Notes: generated by a model from the sequence alone, not told the origin. DNA of 64,000 nucleotides from Staphylococcus sp. MI 10-1553 (GCF_010365305.1 NZ_CP048279.1:2356001-2420000), one strand, 5' to 3'. Shown: positions 51,789-60,751, counted from the stretch's first letter. Numbers and translations: made by a program.

Positions 51789-52778
51789 ATGAATAAAACA
51801 ATTAAAATGATAGTCAATGTTTTACCTGTATTTCTTGTACCACTCATCTTAGAACGCAAAAAATTTAAAGAACACCCCGATGTTCAAAAAGTGACACAAA
51901 CAACAGTGAATACTTCTAAAACTGTGGCACATAAAACAGGTCAAGTTGCGAATTCTGTGAAAGACTCTGTTGTTTCAGGATCAAGTCATTTAAAAAGTAC
52001 CATTCAAACAAAAAAGCGTCGTCATGACTACAATAAAGTGATGAAAAAAGAAGCTGAAATCCAACGTTACAATCGCCCTGAAAATGTGCGTGCACGTGGA
52101 AAAGAAATCGCTAAAAAAAATCGTAAAGAAATTGACAAGTTAGCGAAAAACTTAGAAAAGCACATTGCAGAACGTCACAAAGAAGAAGATAAGGCGTTTG
52201 ATCAACGTCAAAAGCAAATGATTAAAACAATGAAAAAAATGCAGAAGTATGAAGAAAAAGTCGGGCATACACTAGGACAACGAGATGCTAAAACTGAGAA
52301 ACGTGTTGAAATAATTGAAAAGCGTAACAAAAAAGAAGTCGACAAAATGAACAAGAATTTAAAAAAACACCTAGAACAACGTCATAAGAAAGAAGAAAAA
52401 GCTGCAAAAGCACGTGAAAAAGCGTTAAAGAAAAATATGAAAGCCATGGAAAAACATGAAGAAAAGGCCGGACACACGACAGATGCAGCACCTAAAAATA
52501 GTTCAGTAAAGCAAGACAACACGGTTCAATCAAATGACCAACAAGAAAAGCAACGTATTACGACGTTATCTGAACTCCAAACGACGCAAAGTCATACTGG
52601 CGAAGGTCAACCTACACCAAGCGCACCAGGTCAAGTCGAAACAACTTCAGACAACGCACCTTTATACGAACAACATTATCAAAATATGGAGCGTCAAGTG
52701 CAAGACAGCGACACATTAAGACAAAATCAACAGTTAAATGACACATCTAAAAAATCAAGGAAGAAACAAAGACGATAA
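51789..52778 (+). CDS. Basic coiled-coil protein with two 69-residue repeats and an N-terminal hydrophobic segment
   Basis: A 329-residue protein I do not recognise. Residues 6-21 are hydrophobic (KMIVNVLPVFLVPLIL), which could insert in the membrane. Residues about 93-161 and 162-230 are tandem repeats with a period of 69: each runs from RYNRP/EKR through K(K)EIDKxxKNLxKHxxxRHKxEEKA and ends in EEK(V/A)GHT, with high lysine and glutamate content expected to form coiled coils. The C-terminal 100 residues are low-complexity, rich in Q, T and S, ending KKSRKKQRR. The ATG at 51789 follows TGGAGG by 8 bases. The next gene starts directly after its stop. Confidence 0.75.
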   Translation: MNKTIKMIVNVLPVFLVPLILERKKFKEHPDVQKVTQTTVNTSKTVAHKTGQVANSVKDSVVSGSSHLKSTIQTKKRRHDYNKVMKKEAEIQRYNRPENVRARGKEIAKKNRKEIDKLAKNLEKHIAERHKEEDKAFDQRQKQMIKTMKKMQKYEEKVGHTLGQRDAKTEKRVEIIEKRNKKEVDKMNKNLKKHLEQRHKKEEKAAKAREKALKKNMKAMEKHEEKAGHTTDAAPKNSSVKQDNTVQSNDQQEKQRITTLSELQTTQSHTGEGQPTPSAPGQVETTSDNAPLYEQHYQNMERQVQDSDTLRQNQQLNDTSKKSRKKQRR

Positions 52779-53225
52779 ATGCGCATTTTAATAGATGGCG
52801 ATGCTTGTCCAGTCGTCGATTCCATCGTTCGAATCACGGCTGAGACAGGCATTTTTGTATATTTATTTCGCACTTATAGTCATTTTACTGTTCATGATTT
52901 TCCTGCGCATGTAGAAGTCAAATATATCGATGGCGGGCGTGACGCTGTTGATTTTATGTTGCTCCAACATGCAAAACCTAATGATATTGTTGTCACACAA
53001 GACTATGGATTAGCCAGTTTAGTGTTAGAAAAAGTCAAACATGTCCTGCATCACAACGGTCACATTTATACACCCGAAAATATTGATCGTCTACTCGCAC
53101 AACGTTACTATCATCAGCAAGCGCGTCGAAAAACAAAACGTCATCATAAAGGGCCGCCCGCATTCGATCAAAAGCAACAACTCAATTTTGAATCATCTTT
53201 TCGCCACTGTATCCAATCTCCATAG
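52779..53225 (+). CDS. YaiI/YqxD family protein (UPF0178/DUF188)
   Basis: A 148-residue cytosolic PIN-like-fold protein. The family hallmarks are MRILIDGDACPV at the very start, VKYIDGGRDAVDFML and DIVVTQDYGLASLVLEK, with aspartates placed as in metal-dependent nucleases. Function in bacteria is unknown, nuclease-like by fold. Its ATG abuts the stop of the coiled-coil gene, so translation is probably coupled; a basic tail QQARRKTKRHHKG suggests nucleic-acid contact. Confidence 0.87.
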   Translation: MRILIDGDACPVVDSIVRITAETGIFVYLFRTYSHFTVHDFPAHVEVKYIDGGRDAVDFMLLQHAKPNDIVVTQDYGLASLVLEKVKHVLHHNGHIYTPENIDRLLAQRYYHQQARRKTKRHHKGPPAFDQKQQLNFESSFRHCIQSP

Positions 53226-53227
53226 CT

Positions 53228-53278
53228 GTGCATGTGTCTCAACATTGTTTGTTTTGCTACACATGCACTTCTTTTTGC
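53228..53278 (+). terminator. Terminator after the YaiI/YqxD gene
   Basis: GTGCATGTGT (53228-53237) pairs with ACACATGCAC (53259-53268), followed by TTCTTTTTGC. Confidence 0.85.
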
Positions 53279-53322
53279 TTTAGACTGTGACTAAAGACTG
53301 ATTTAAATAAGGAGCGATGAAA

Positions 53323-53892
53323 ATGATTCAACGTATAGCAGTTTATTGTGGCGCAAGTAAAGGTTTTGATGAGACATACGTCAAAGAAGCCTATACTTTA
53401 GGTCAATACTTTGCAGAACAAGGCATTGATCTTGTTTTCGGCGCGGGATCTGTAGGCATTATGGGCGCAATACAAGATGGTGTATTAGATCATGACGGTC
53501 ATGCAATAGGTGTGATGCCTCGATTATTAGACGAGCGTGAAATTACGAGCCAAAAAGTATCTGAACTGATTTTAGTCGATTCTATGCATGAACGTAAACA
53601 AAAAATGGTAGACCTCGCCGATGCATTTGTAATTGCTCCAGGTGGCGCGGGGTCTCTTGAAGAATTTTTTGAAGTTTATAGTTGGGCACAAATTGGGTTA
53701 CACCAAAAGCCTATTGCTATTTTTAATATTAAACAATTTTACAAACCTCTAGAAGCATTGATTACACATATGATTCATGAAGGTTTTATTGATAAAAAGT
53801 ATGAAAAACTTGCAGGTGTGTACGAAACGCCTCAAGCATTGTTAGAAGGCCTTCAAAATGCCAAACCGATTTCAACACGTACATACGATTAA
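53323..53892 (+). CDS. LOG family protein (TIGR00730, cytokinin-riboside phosphohydrolase-like)
   Basis: A 189-residue Rossmann-fold protein. It opens IAVYCGAS and has the nucleotide motif VFGAGSVGIMGAIQDG and the active-site region HERKQKMVDLADAFVIAPGGAGSLEEFFEVYSW, a variant of the PGGxGTxxE LOG signature with serine in place of threonine. Bacterial LOGs hydrolyse nucleoside 5'-monophosphates to free base and ribose phosphate. The ATG at 53323 is 9 bases after AAGGAG; the ATG two codons earlier is too close to it. Confidence 0.88.
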   Translation: MIQRIAVYCGASKGFDETYVKEAYTLGQYFAEQGIDLVFGAGSVGIMGAIQDGVLDHDGHAIGVMPRLLDEREITSQKVSELILVDSMHERKQKMVDLADAFVIAPGGAGSLEEFFEVYSWAQIGLHQKPIAIFNIKQFYKPLEALITHMIHEGFIDKKYEKLAGVYETPQALLEGLQNAKPISTRTYD

Positions 53893-53928
53893 GCATTGCT
53901 GTTTTTTGTGTGCACAATAGCGATGTGG

Positions 53929-53970
53929 AACAGACGCGTAAGAAGTATGATTCATACGCGTCTGTTTACA
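53929..53970. terminator. Terminator after the LOG gene
   Basis: AACAGACGCGTA (53929-53940) pairs perfectly with TACGCGTCTGTT (53955-53966), followed by TACA. The stem is strong, the T-tract short. Confidence 0.6.
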
Positions 53971-54089
53971 CATATTTTTAGTCAATCTTGTTACTCGCCC
54001 GCCTTTCATTACAAATTGCGCTTCTATTTGTTTTGTTACTTCTATACACGTACCATCTCATATTTTTACTTTTAACTTCTTAAAAAAGC

Positions 54090-54114
54090 ATAAAAAGAGG
54101 CCGACTTAGCCTCA
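54090..54114 (-). terminator. Terminator of the RimJ/RimL-type acetyltransferase gene
   Basis: On the minus strand GAGGC-TAAGTCG-GCCTC followed by TTTTTATGC. About 80 bases after the stop codon. The rest of the gap from 53971 to 54193 is AT-rich and shows no gene. Confidence 0.75.
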
Positions 54115-54193
54115 CGCGATTCAATTCATATCAATGACCACTTTGCTCAGTAGTCATCTTATTTCATGCTGAGAATCCTGATAAGTAGTATGC

Positions 54194-54742
54194 TTATGCT
54201 TCCTTCAACTGCTTTCTATAACGCACTTGTGGCCTCAGTACATGATGTTCACTCAATCCCGGCGTCTCAAAATCATCATAATGTGTCATGCCAATCTTTT
54301 CCATCACGCGAATCGATGCATGATTCACTTTTGCTGCCATCGCGTACACTTCACTTACGCCACGTTCAGCTACATAATCGAGCACCGCTTCTGCCCCTTC
54401 TGTCGCAATCCCATTATCCCAAACTTCAGGAGACAATCGCCAACCGATTTCATAAAATGGGAGTTCTTTAAAAGGGTAATCTACCGTTTGTGGAATATAA
54501 TTCACCCCTATAAACCCAATCCACTCTTTCGTTGCCTTTAACTCCACAGCAAACAATCCTATCTGATGCTGCTTTAAATAAGATTTCATCACTTCAAAGT
54601 CCAACGCTGTTTTTTGATAACTTAATAAACTTGGAAAAAACTGACGGACTTGGCGATTTGCATTCAATTGTTGAAATGGTTGCAAATCCTCATCTTGCCA
54701 GTCTCTCAATTTCAATCGATTTGTCTCTATATAAACTGTCAT
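54194..54742 (-). CDS. GNAT acetyltransferase, RimJ/RimL type
   Basis: A 182-residue N-acetyltransferase. It begins with the typical IETNRLKLRDWQDEDLQPF, has the acceptor-side EIGWRLSPEVWDNGIATEGAEAVLDYV and the acetyl-CoA/C-terminal region NHASIRVMEKIGMTH. Proteins of this branch acetylate protein N-termini or small substrates. The start is the ATG at 54742, 8 bases after GGGGGA; the longer reading from 54817 is not supported by a site. Substrate unknown. Confidence 0.85.
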   Translation of the reverse strand: MTVYIETNRLKLRDWQDEDLQPFQQLNANRQVRQFFPSLLSYQKTALDFEVMKSYLKQHQIGLFAVELKATKEWIGFIGVNYIPQTVDYPFKELPFYEIGWRLSPEVWDNGIATEGAEAVLDYVAERGVSEVYAMAAKVNHASIRVMEKIGMTHYDDFETPGLSEHHVLRPQVRYRKQLKEA

Positions 54743-54951
54743 TGTGCATCCCCCATTTAACCGTGTATCCAAAGAAAGAAGCGGGTCAGAAATCGCATGT
54801 ACTACTTGTGATTTCATCTTCCCGCCTCAGTTATGCATTTGATTTCTGAAAGTTTCACTGGGCGCATCTTCAGTCGACATCTTTCACCTTTATAAAACTT
54901 CTCGATCAGACGTATCCTGCGCCTTCAGTTGTTGATGCGATATTGATTTCA

Positions 54952-55251
54952 TTACACTCTAGAAATATAGCTAATCAGTTGAATCGTCACAGGTACCTCT
55001 TTTAATCGTTCTGGATTTTGACCTTTTTGTGTTGTAAAAACAGCATCAACAAAATCATTTTTATGGGTCAAACGATATGTCGCCGTATATGTTTCCCAGT
55101 CATGATCAAAATTAGGTTTCAATGCGATGGAACGTTGCAATTCACCTGTGGAATCAATAATGGAATACCCTGTAATATTTTCAAGTTCGCGTCCAAGTTC
55201 AACAAGCGAAATGTCGCGACCTTCTAATAATCTAAATTCTTTTTCGTACAT
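54952..55251 (-). CDS. Hypothetical cytosolic protein
   Basis: A 99-residue soluble protein from the ATG at 55251, with AGAGGG 7 bases upstream. It begins MYEKEFRLLEGRDISLVELG and contains TGYSIIDSTGEL and a mixed charged body, ending VTIQLISYISRV. There are no membrane segments, signal peptide or motifs that I recognise. It has its own upstream region and 210 bases separate it from the acetyltransferase gene downstream. Confidence 0.6.
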   Translation of the reverse strand: MYEKEFRLLEGRDISLVELGRELENITGYSIIDSTGELQRSIALKPNFDHDWETYTATYRLTHKNDFVDAVFTTQKGQNPERLKEVPVTIQLISYISRV

Positions 55252-55383
55252 ACGATAACCCTCTTTTCTCTCCGTAATATATGTGTTTTTAATACCCTAT
55301 CCCTCTCAACATCAAACGCGATACATTGCGGGTCGTGTCAATAGCACAAGATATCAAAATGACGTTAAAAATAATCACTCAAA

Positions 55384-55710
55384 TTAGCTTTTATCTTGAG
55401 TATCAGACGTTTCTTTTGATTTTTCTGTTGATTTAGCATCTTTTTTAGATTCTGTTGATTTCTTGTTGTCCTTGCTACTTGTTTTCTTCTTATCATCTGA
55501 AGTTTTCGCTTTATCAATAGAATGTTCAAGATCTTTAATTTGATTATCTAATTGTTCACTCTGATCTTTTAACTTTTTATTTTCTTCTTGTAATTCTTTT
55601 TGTTCGTCTTCTAACGATTTAATTTCATTTTGTAGTTTTTCCTTTTCACTATTGCCACACCCTGATAACAATACGACTGTCCCCATAAGTGCGATAAGTT
55701 GTTTCTTCAT
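55384..55710 (-). CDS. Small coiled-coil lipoprotein
   Basis: A 108-residue lipoprotein. The signal peptide MKKQLIALMGTVVLLSGC ends in the lipobox LSGC with lipid-modified C18. Residues about 20-68 are a heptad-like coiled coil (EKEKLQNEIKSLEDEQKELQ), and residues from about 70 are a disordered tail of lysine, serine, aspartate and threonine. It is expected on the outer face of the membrane. The function is unknown; the layout resembles small staphylococcal surface lipoproteins with a spacer-like coiled coil. AGAGAAATAACA precedes the ATG. Confidence 0.8.
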   Translation of the reverse strand: MKKQLIALMGTVVLLSGCGNSEKEKLQNEIKSLEDEQKELQEENKKLKDQSEQLDNQIKDLEHSIDKAKTSDDKKKTSSKDNKKSTESKKDAKSTEKSKETSDTQDKS

Positions 55711-55779
55711 TGTTATTTCTCTCCATTTAGAATGACTTACACTTTATTTTATCATGGTTTAAACAGATTCGCATAATGC

Positions 55780-56236
55780 TTATGATTCTTCTAATGATTT
55801 CGACATAATATATTTTTCCACACGATATCCTAACGCTTCATTCAGTTGCACCATCGCTTGATTGGATTGTTGTACTGTACCGACGATTTGACGTGCTCCT
55901 TGTGATTTGGCCCACTTTTCAATCTGTTGTTTAAGTTCAGTGGCGTACCCTTGTTGACGATATTCAGGATCAACAAATAATGATTCAATGGTCACTTGCG
56001 CATTTCCCGGTTCGTAGTGAGCCCACGCGTAAGCCTTCATTATGTTGATTCGTGTCTGTCATGATGCCAATCCAGTCCCCTACATAACACAATCGATGTG
56101 CAATCATCTCTTCATAAAGTGCGATCTCCATTTGCGTCCCTTGACTTCGCATTAAAGCATCTGATTGTAACAGTTTGACGTGCTGCACTGCTACGCGATG
56201 AATGTAGTCGCTATCTTCAGGTGTGAGTAAAATCAT
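55780..56236 (-). pseudogene. Frameshifted GNAT acetyltransferase
   Basis: The 5' part from the ATG at 56236 (AAAGGAG 6 bases upstream) reads ILLTPEDSDYIHRVAVQHVK and continues to GDWIGIMTDTNQHN, then runs into a non-homologous tail. From about 56045 another frame continues KAYAWAHYEPGNAQVTIESL, FVDPEYRQQGYATELKQQIEKW (the acetyl-CoA motif A) and LNEALGYRVEKYIMSK to a stop at 55780. Joined, the two give a normal GNAT of about 150 residues. The shift lies near 56030-56050 and is not in a homopolymer. It is either a real pseudogene or a sequencing error. Confidence 0.75.
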
Positions 56237-56331
56237 CACCATCTCCTTTCATTTAGGATTGATTTATCTCATGAATATCGTCATAATAAGTACAGTTCAC
56301 TATGATTTAAATTAGAGGAGGTGCTTGACCG

Positions 56332-57015
56332 ATGAAAACGACGAATGAACTGATGAAAGAAAATAATGTTAAATCGTTACGGCTGAACAATACGGATCGA
56401 CAAATCTTTGAAAGTTACATGACCTATGTTCGTGCGGATATGCGCGTCAATGCACATGACTCCGAAAAAGTACTACAGCGTATTTTAGACCATTTACTCA
56501 AAGCTGAAAACAAAGGCCTTCATGCGATGGAAATTTTTAATCATCATCCTAAAAAACATGCCATTCAAACGATTAAAGAGATGCCTAACCATACGTTTAA
56601 GAATATTTGTCATTACATTTTACAACATATCATCTTTTTGTTAGGTGTATTCTGCTTCTTAAAAGGGTTTTTAGGATTTTTCATTAATGATACACGCGTC
56701 TTTTTATACACCTTTCCGCTCACTTTTGTTGCGGGGATATTCGTCACTTTTTTATTCATTTGGTCTTGTTTTAAAATGATACAACTTCAAGCTTTTGACT
56801 ATTCACGTCTCGCTTGGTTAATCGGCTATGTCGTATTGATAGCCCTTATTTTATTAATTTTTATTATTTTCTTTTTCCCACAAAACTTTTTACAATTCGG
56901 ACCTTATATACATATTAGTAATTGGGCGTTTATTATCGCATCGTTTTTTATCATTCCACTTGGTATGTTGAAATACAAAAATGATGATCACGCTAAAAGT
57001 GCATCTTGGCGATAA
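56332..57015 (+). CDS. DUF1129 family membrane protein
   Basis: A 227-residue protein. Residues 1-90 are soluble and helical (TNELMKENNVKSLRLNNTDR, QIFESYMTYVRADMRVNAHDSEKVLQRILDHL), the usual head of DUF1129 proteins, followed by four hydrophobic helices from about residue 95 (HIIFLLGVFCFLKGFLGFF, FVAGIFVTFLFIWSCF, LIGYVVLIALILLIFIIFFF, WAFIIASFFIIPLGML) and a short charged tail. GAGGAGG is 11 bases before the ATG. Function unknown. Confidence 0.78.
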   Translation: MKTTNELMKENNVKSLRLNNTDRQIFESYMTYVRADMRVNAHDSEKVLQRILDHLLKAENKGLHAMEIFNHHPKKHAIQTIKEMPNHTFKNICHYILQHIIFLLGVFCFLKGFLGFFINDTRVFLYTFPLTFVAGIFVTFLFIWSCFKMIQLQAFDYSRLAWLIGYVVLIALILLIFIIFFFPQNFLQFGPYIHISNWAFIIASFFIIPLGMLKYKNDDHAKSASWR

Positions 57016-57040
57016 ATTTCAACTTGCTGCATTCCATTAA

Positions 57041-57096
57041 AAAAGTCAGGTCGATGATTGGCACTATTTACCATTCATTCACCTGACTGTTTTTAT
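57041..57096. terminator. Bidirectional terminator between DUF1129 and DUF456 genes
   Basis: AGTCAGGT (57044-57051) pairs with ACCTGACT (57081-57088), with A-tract before and GTTTTTATTTT after. Confidence 0.8.
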
Positions 57097-57111
57097 TTTG
57101 AAAATGCCGCT

Positions 57112-57603
57112 TTAATTAATCAGTAACGCATCGATAAAAAACCAGATCATCATGACTAACATGAGTACCGCTTGCATCACGGCGCTAGAGAAAAATGCGA
57201 CAAGCGAACCAAAACTTGCTTTGACTGCTTGTGTGAAATTTTTAGACTGCATCATTTCAACAATAATGACAGCGATAAATGGCACAATCATCACACCAAA
57301 TGGTGGCAGCACAAACGCCCCGACGAGTACACCGATTAAAGCAGCCCACTCCCCTTTTTTCGTGCCTCCAAACCGATTCACAAAATAGCGATTGAGCCAT
57401 AAGTCGGATACGAAAATAAAAATCGTGAGTACAATCATCGCAGTCCAAAAAATCCATGATAACGTGGCACCATTAATGCCAAATTGATAAATCAAAAAGC
57501 CCACCCACAAAACGGGAATAGCCGGAATCACAGGCTTGATTAAACCGATAAATGCCAATACGAATGCCGCTAAGATGAGCACCCATAAAATCACGTCTGA
57601 CAT
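57112..57603 (-). CDS. DUF456 family membrane protein
   Basis: A 163-residue protein with about four to five helices. The glycine/proline-rich LAFIGLIKPVIPAIPVLWVGFLIY at the N-terminus and NRFGGTKKGEWAALIGVLVGAF in the middle are the DUF456 hallmarks. AAGGAG is upstream of the ATG. It lies 21 bases downstream of the MFS exporter gene and probably shares its transcript. Function unknown. Confidence 0.82.
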   Translation of the reverse strand: MSDVILWVLILAAFVLAFIGLIKPVIPAIPVLWVGFLIYQFGINGATLSWIFWTAMIVLTIFIFVSDLWLNRYFVNRFGGTKKGEWAALIGVLVGAFVLPPFGVMIVPFIAVIIVEMMQSKNFTQAVKASFGSLVAFFSSAVMQAVLMLVMMIWFFIDALLIN

Positions 57604-57624
57604 TGTTATACGTCAACTCCTTAT

Positions 57625-58830
57625 TTACACAGTTTGAACTGTTTTTCTACTTTTCTTAGTAAATAAAATTAACACAAAACCACATGCCAATGATAGCGCA
57701 GAAACATAAAAGACATTGCCTAAACCGACCCACTGACTCATCGCACCACCTAATAAATTCCCTAACAGTTGACCGATAACCATTGCATTAGCGAACAAAG
57801 TCGACGCATAACCTGGGTATTGTGGTAAAACATCTTGGAAATAACTAATTCCTATACCAAGTAATACCGCTAAAAATGCCGCGAGTAACACTTGACCAAC
57901 GAGCATCATGTGGACACTTTCAAATATTCCGATACTACCGAAAAACAAACTACCACAAACCGCCGCAATCGCTAATAACGTTCGTGTTTCCACTTTGCTT
58001 GCGACCATACCTAAAATGATCATAAACGGCACTTCTAAACCGGCACACAAACTCGCAAGATGACCAACATATTTTTCTTCTTCATGTAAATATTGCGTCA
58101 CAAATAGAGGCATATTGAGCGTATACATCCACTGACCAATGTGTAACAACACAAAAGCAATAAATGGCACAATTAAATAGCGATGTTTCAACATAGAAGG
58201 TGCATCTTGTTCTATCGCTGTACTGTCACGAACAGGCTTTTTCGCTTTAACATCTTTAAAAAAGAACACTTGTAGGAGTAGCGTCGTCAAAATAATGGCT
58301 ACTGTTCCACCAAATAAACCACTATAGCCCCATGACTGATTTAAAATATTACCGACTAACGGACCAAATAAAAAGCCAAACGAAAACATGGAACGCAGTA
58401 CAGAATTGGCAAATACCGCGCGACTACTCGATGTAGATTGATTAATAGATTCCCTTGCAGAAGCATAAAGTTGGGGCATAGCCGGAGCGAATAACCCTTG
58501 AAAAATGGCATACAAAATAATAAACAGTACAACCGAATGTACAAAAAATGGTAACGTAAAACTGATAGCCCCCATGAATAATCCTGCAATGATAATCACT
58601 TTCCGATTGATAGCATGCGTATCCGAAAAACGAGCGACAATACTATTCATCGTAAATTGACTAATTGCCGCCAATGCCAGTAACAGCCCAAACTGATTGG
58701 TCGTCATCCCCAATTGGTTAGTTGCAAATAGAACAAAAAATGGGACTGTAATCGCAATGCCCATCCCAATTAGCATCATATTCACAATAAATAACTTATA
58801 ATTTTTAATCGTTAACAATTCACGAAACAT
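57625..58830 (-). CDS. MFS transporter, sugar efflux (SetA/SotA-like)
   Basis: A 401-residue, 12-helix major facilitator. Motif A-like NSIVARFSDTHAINRKVII follows helix 2, FGFLFGPLVGNILNQSWGY resembles motif C, and LFAPAMPQLYASARES lies in the first half; the arrangement resembles sugar-efflux (Set) transporters of staphylococci. It lies between DUF456 and a LysR regulator, all on the minus strand. The exported substrate is uncertain: sugars by family, drugs cannot be excluded. Confidence 0.82.
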   Translation of the reverse strand: MFRELLTIKNYKLFIVNMMLIGMGIAITVPFFVLFATNQLGMTTNQFGLLLALAAISQFTMNSIVARFSDTHAINRKVIIIAGLFMGAISFTLPFFVHSVVLFIILYAIFQGLFAPAMPQLYASARESINQSTSSSRAVFANSVLRSMFSFGFLFGPLVGNILNQSWGYSGLFGGTVAIILTTLLLQVFFFKDVKAKKPVRDSTAIEQDAPSMLKHRYLIVPFIAFVLLHIGQWMYTLNMPLFVTQYLHEEEKYVGHLASLCAGLEVPFMIILGMVASKVETRTLLAIAAVCGSLFFGSIGIFESVHMMLVGQVLLAAFLAVLLGIGISYFQDVLPQYPGYASTLFANAMVIGQLLGNLLGGAMSQWVGLGNVFYVSALSLACGFVLILFTKKSRKTVQTV

Positions 58831-58909
58831 GTGTGTTCTCCCTTATATACTTAAAATTGATATTGAATCGCATGATGCTGTGCTCTCTTTTTCTATTCAT
58901 CACATGTCT

Positions 58910-59779
58910 TTATTCGATATCTTCAATGTGTAAATATGTCTTAAATACATTAATAAATGAACTGACTTGAGGTAACTGTACCATACTCATGTCATAACTT
59001 AAATAAGTAGAACGGACTAAAGATTGTTCTTCTACGTCCACTTTTAACATCGCAAACTGAGATGCATCTAAGTCTTTTACCATAATTTCCGGTAAAATCG
59101 TCACCCCTACGCCACTCAACAACAACGCTTTACACGTCGCGACTTGGTCTACTTTAATGCGCGCATGATAATCTTGTGACATATGTTGTTGATACCATGT
59201 CTTGATTTGATTAATATAGACCGGGTCTGCTTGAAATTCAATAAAAGGTAGCTTTTGTAATTCAGTTTCTTTATTTTTAGGGTAGATGAAATAATGTTGA
59301 TCATCCATCAAGTGGTCGTTGTGCATATTTAACAATTGATTACCTCTCACAATCATAATATGGTAATCATTATGGTTCGCTTTAATATGTTCACTAGAGC
59401 CTACTTGTAGTTGAATTTCAACATTTGGAAACTCCGCAGTGTACCGATTCAGCACTTCTGGCAATACCGTTTGACCGACTAAAGAGGAACAACCAATTGA
59501 TAACGTCCCATTAATTGCACCCACATGCGCCTTAATCTTATCTTGGAATAAACGCTCTTGTTTCAGCATCGATTTCGCATGAGCAATGACCATCGCACCT
59601 TCCGTCGTTGTAATCAGCTGTTTTTTCGTACGGATAAAAATGTCCACACCAAAATGACGTTCAATGGATTTCAAACGTTGTGTCACAGCAGGTTGTGAAA
59701 TATAAAGACGTTCAGCCGCTTTTCTCAGTGTGCGTGTTTCATCTAAAGTAATTAATAACCGATAATCATCAATTTTCAT
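58910..59779 (-). CDS. LysR-family transcriptional regulator
   Basis: A 289-residue regulator. The N-terminal helix-turn-helix reads TRTLRKAAERLYISQPAVTQRLKSIERHFG (split here across residues about 15-44), followed by a LysR substrate-binding domain with LSIGCSSLVGQTVLPEVL and VTILPEIMV. It is 79 bases upstream of the MFS gene on the same strand, so it may control or be cotranscribed with that exporter. GAGGAGG precedes the ATG. Confidence 0.87.
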   Translation of the reverse strand: MKIDDYRLLITLDETRTLRKAAERLYISQPAVTQRLKSIERHFGVDIFIRTKKQLITTTEGAMVIAHAKSMLKQERLFQDKIKAHVGAINGTLSIGCSSLVGQTVLPEVLNRYTAEFPNVEIQLQVGSSEHIKANHNDYHIMIVRGNQLLNMHNDHLMDDQHYFIYPKNKETELQKLPFIEFQADPVYINQIKTWYQQHMSQDYHARIKVDQVATCKALLLSGVGVTILPEIMVKDLDASQFAMLKVDVEEQSLVRSTYLSYDMSMVQLPQVSSFINVFKTYLHIEDIE

Positions 59780-59792
59780 CGTACATCCTCCT

Positions 59793-59832
59793 CAAAATAA
59801 AAGAAACACTAGACAAGATATTTGTCCAGTGT
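59793..59832 (-). terminator. Terminator of the DUF402 gene
   Basis: On the minus strand CACTGGACAA and TTGTCTAGTG form a stem followed by TTTCTTTTATTTT. It lies 35 bases after the DUF402 stop codon. Confidence 0.8.
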
Positions 59833-59866
59833 GCAGAAATCCTTTCACAGCACACAGTGGTGGTTG

Positions 59867-60463
59867 CTACGGTGTGTGAAAACCATCTCCATTTGATGTT
59901 TCAAACTGTTTATACTTTTCTTGCTTTTGGTATTTGCGATTAATTTTGTGATAACAATACATCGCTTTCTTTTGTATACTCTCAAAATCCTCATCAATTT
60001 GAATCATTAATTGATGTGCAATCACATAAGCTTCATGATATTGTTTTCGCGTAATTTGATTCGATTTCAATGCACGCTCTAAGTCTTCTTGGTCTACAAG
60101 TTCATATTGGCCATCTGGTAAAGCAAGCACATCTAAACATAAATCAATCGTTCGTGCCTTGCCTTTTTGTATAATATTTTTTAAATTAATATCAAAATAG
60201 TATTGTAAAGGTTGTCCTTTGTCATCGAACATTACTGTCATGCTGTAACGCTTTTTCTCTGGCAGGATTTGTAGCCATTGATAGCCATCGTCAGCTACTA
60301 CCATTCGTTGATTTACAACAGTCACCTCTAAAGGATCTCTCACCTTTTTGATTGAAATTAAACCTATTATGCCTTTAAATTTATTATTATTGACTTTAAC
60401 TTCGATATAATCATGGTCTAAGAGGCGACGCCAGTGACGTTTGTCAATATATTTCACTTTCAC
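59867..60463 (-). CDS. DUF402 domain protein (FomD/Ntdp-like nucleoside phosphatase family)
   Basis: A 198-residue cytosolic protein. The centre reads SMTVMFDDKGQPLQYYFDIN, and then ARTIDLCLDVLALPDGQYELVDQEDLERAL, with aspartates and a tyrosine-aspartate pair typical of the DUF402 metal site. Staphylococcal members such as Ntdp hydrolyse nucleoside tri- and diphosphates; the same activity is possible here. The likely start is GTG at 60463, 9 bases after AAAGGGAG; an upstream ATG at 60487 precedes that site and is rejected. Confidence 0.78.
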   Translation of the reverse strand: MKVKYIDKRHWRRLLDHDYIEVKVNNNKFKGIIGLISIKKVRDPLEVTVVNQRMVVADDGYQWLQILPEKKRYSMTVMFDDKGQPLQYYFDINLKNIIQKGKARTIDLCLDVLALPDGQYELVDQEDLERALKSNQITRKQYHEAYVIAHQLMIQIDEDFESIQKKAMYCYHKINRKYQKQEKYKQFETSNGDGFHTP

Positions 60464-60751
60464 AGCCACCAACTCCCTTTTTTTCATTATATATAAATCG
60501 AAGTAGGATGTCACTTGTTGCAACTATCCAATCATATAAAATTCATAGCGATTCAAGCTCATATTTAATCAAAAACATGATAAACACGCACTCGAGCACC
60601 CTATTTTTTTACTAAGATGATATACAAGCCTTGATAAATAAGATTCAAAATAAATATCGCGCAGTTGAGGCAAATGTTCAGGAAACATAGCCCGATTCGA
60701 ACGATTTTTTAAGTTGAGTTTACCGATCCACTATAAATTGCGAAAACAAAA
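60464..60751. other. Intergenic region between the DUF402 and cupin genes
   Basis: About 290 AT-rich bases. No gene or repeat recognised; it should hold the DUF402 promoter on the minus strand. Confidence 0.4.

Noticed and set aside
53317..53322. Start of the LOG gene at the first ATG (53317)
   Set aside because: The AAGGAG site is only two bases from it; the ATG at 53323 has normal spacing.
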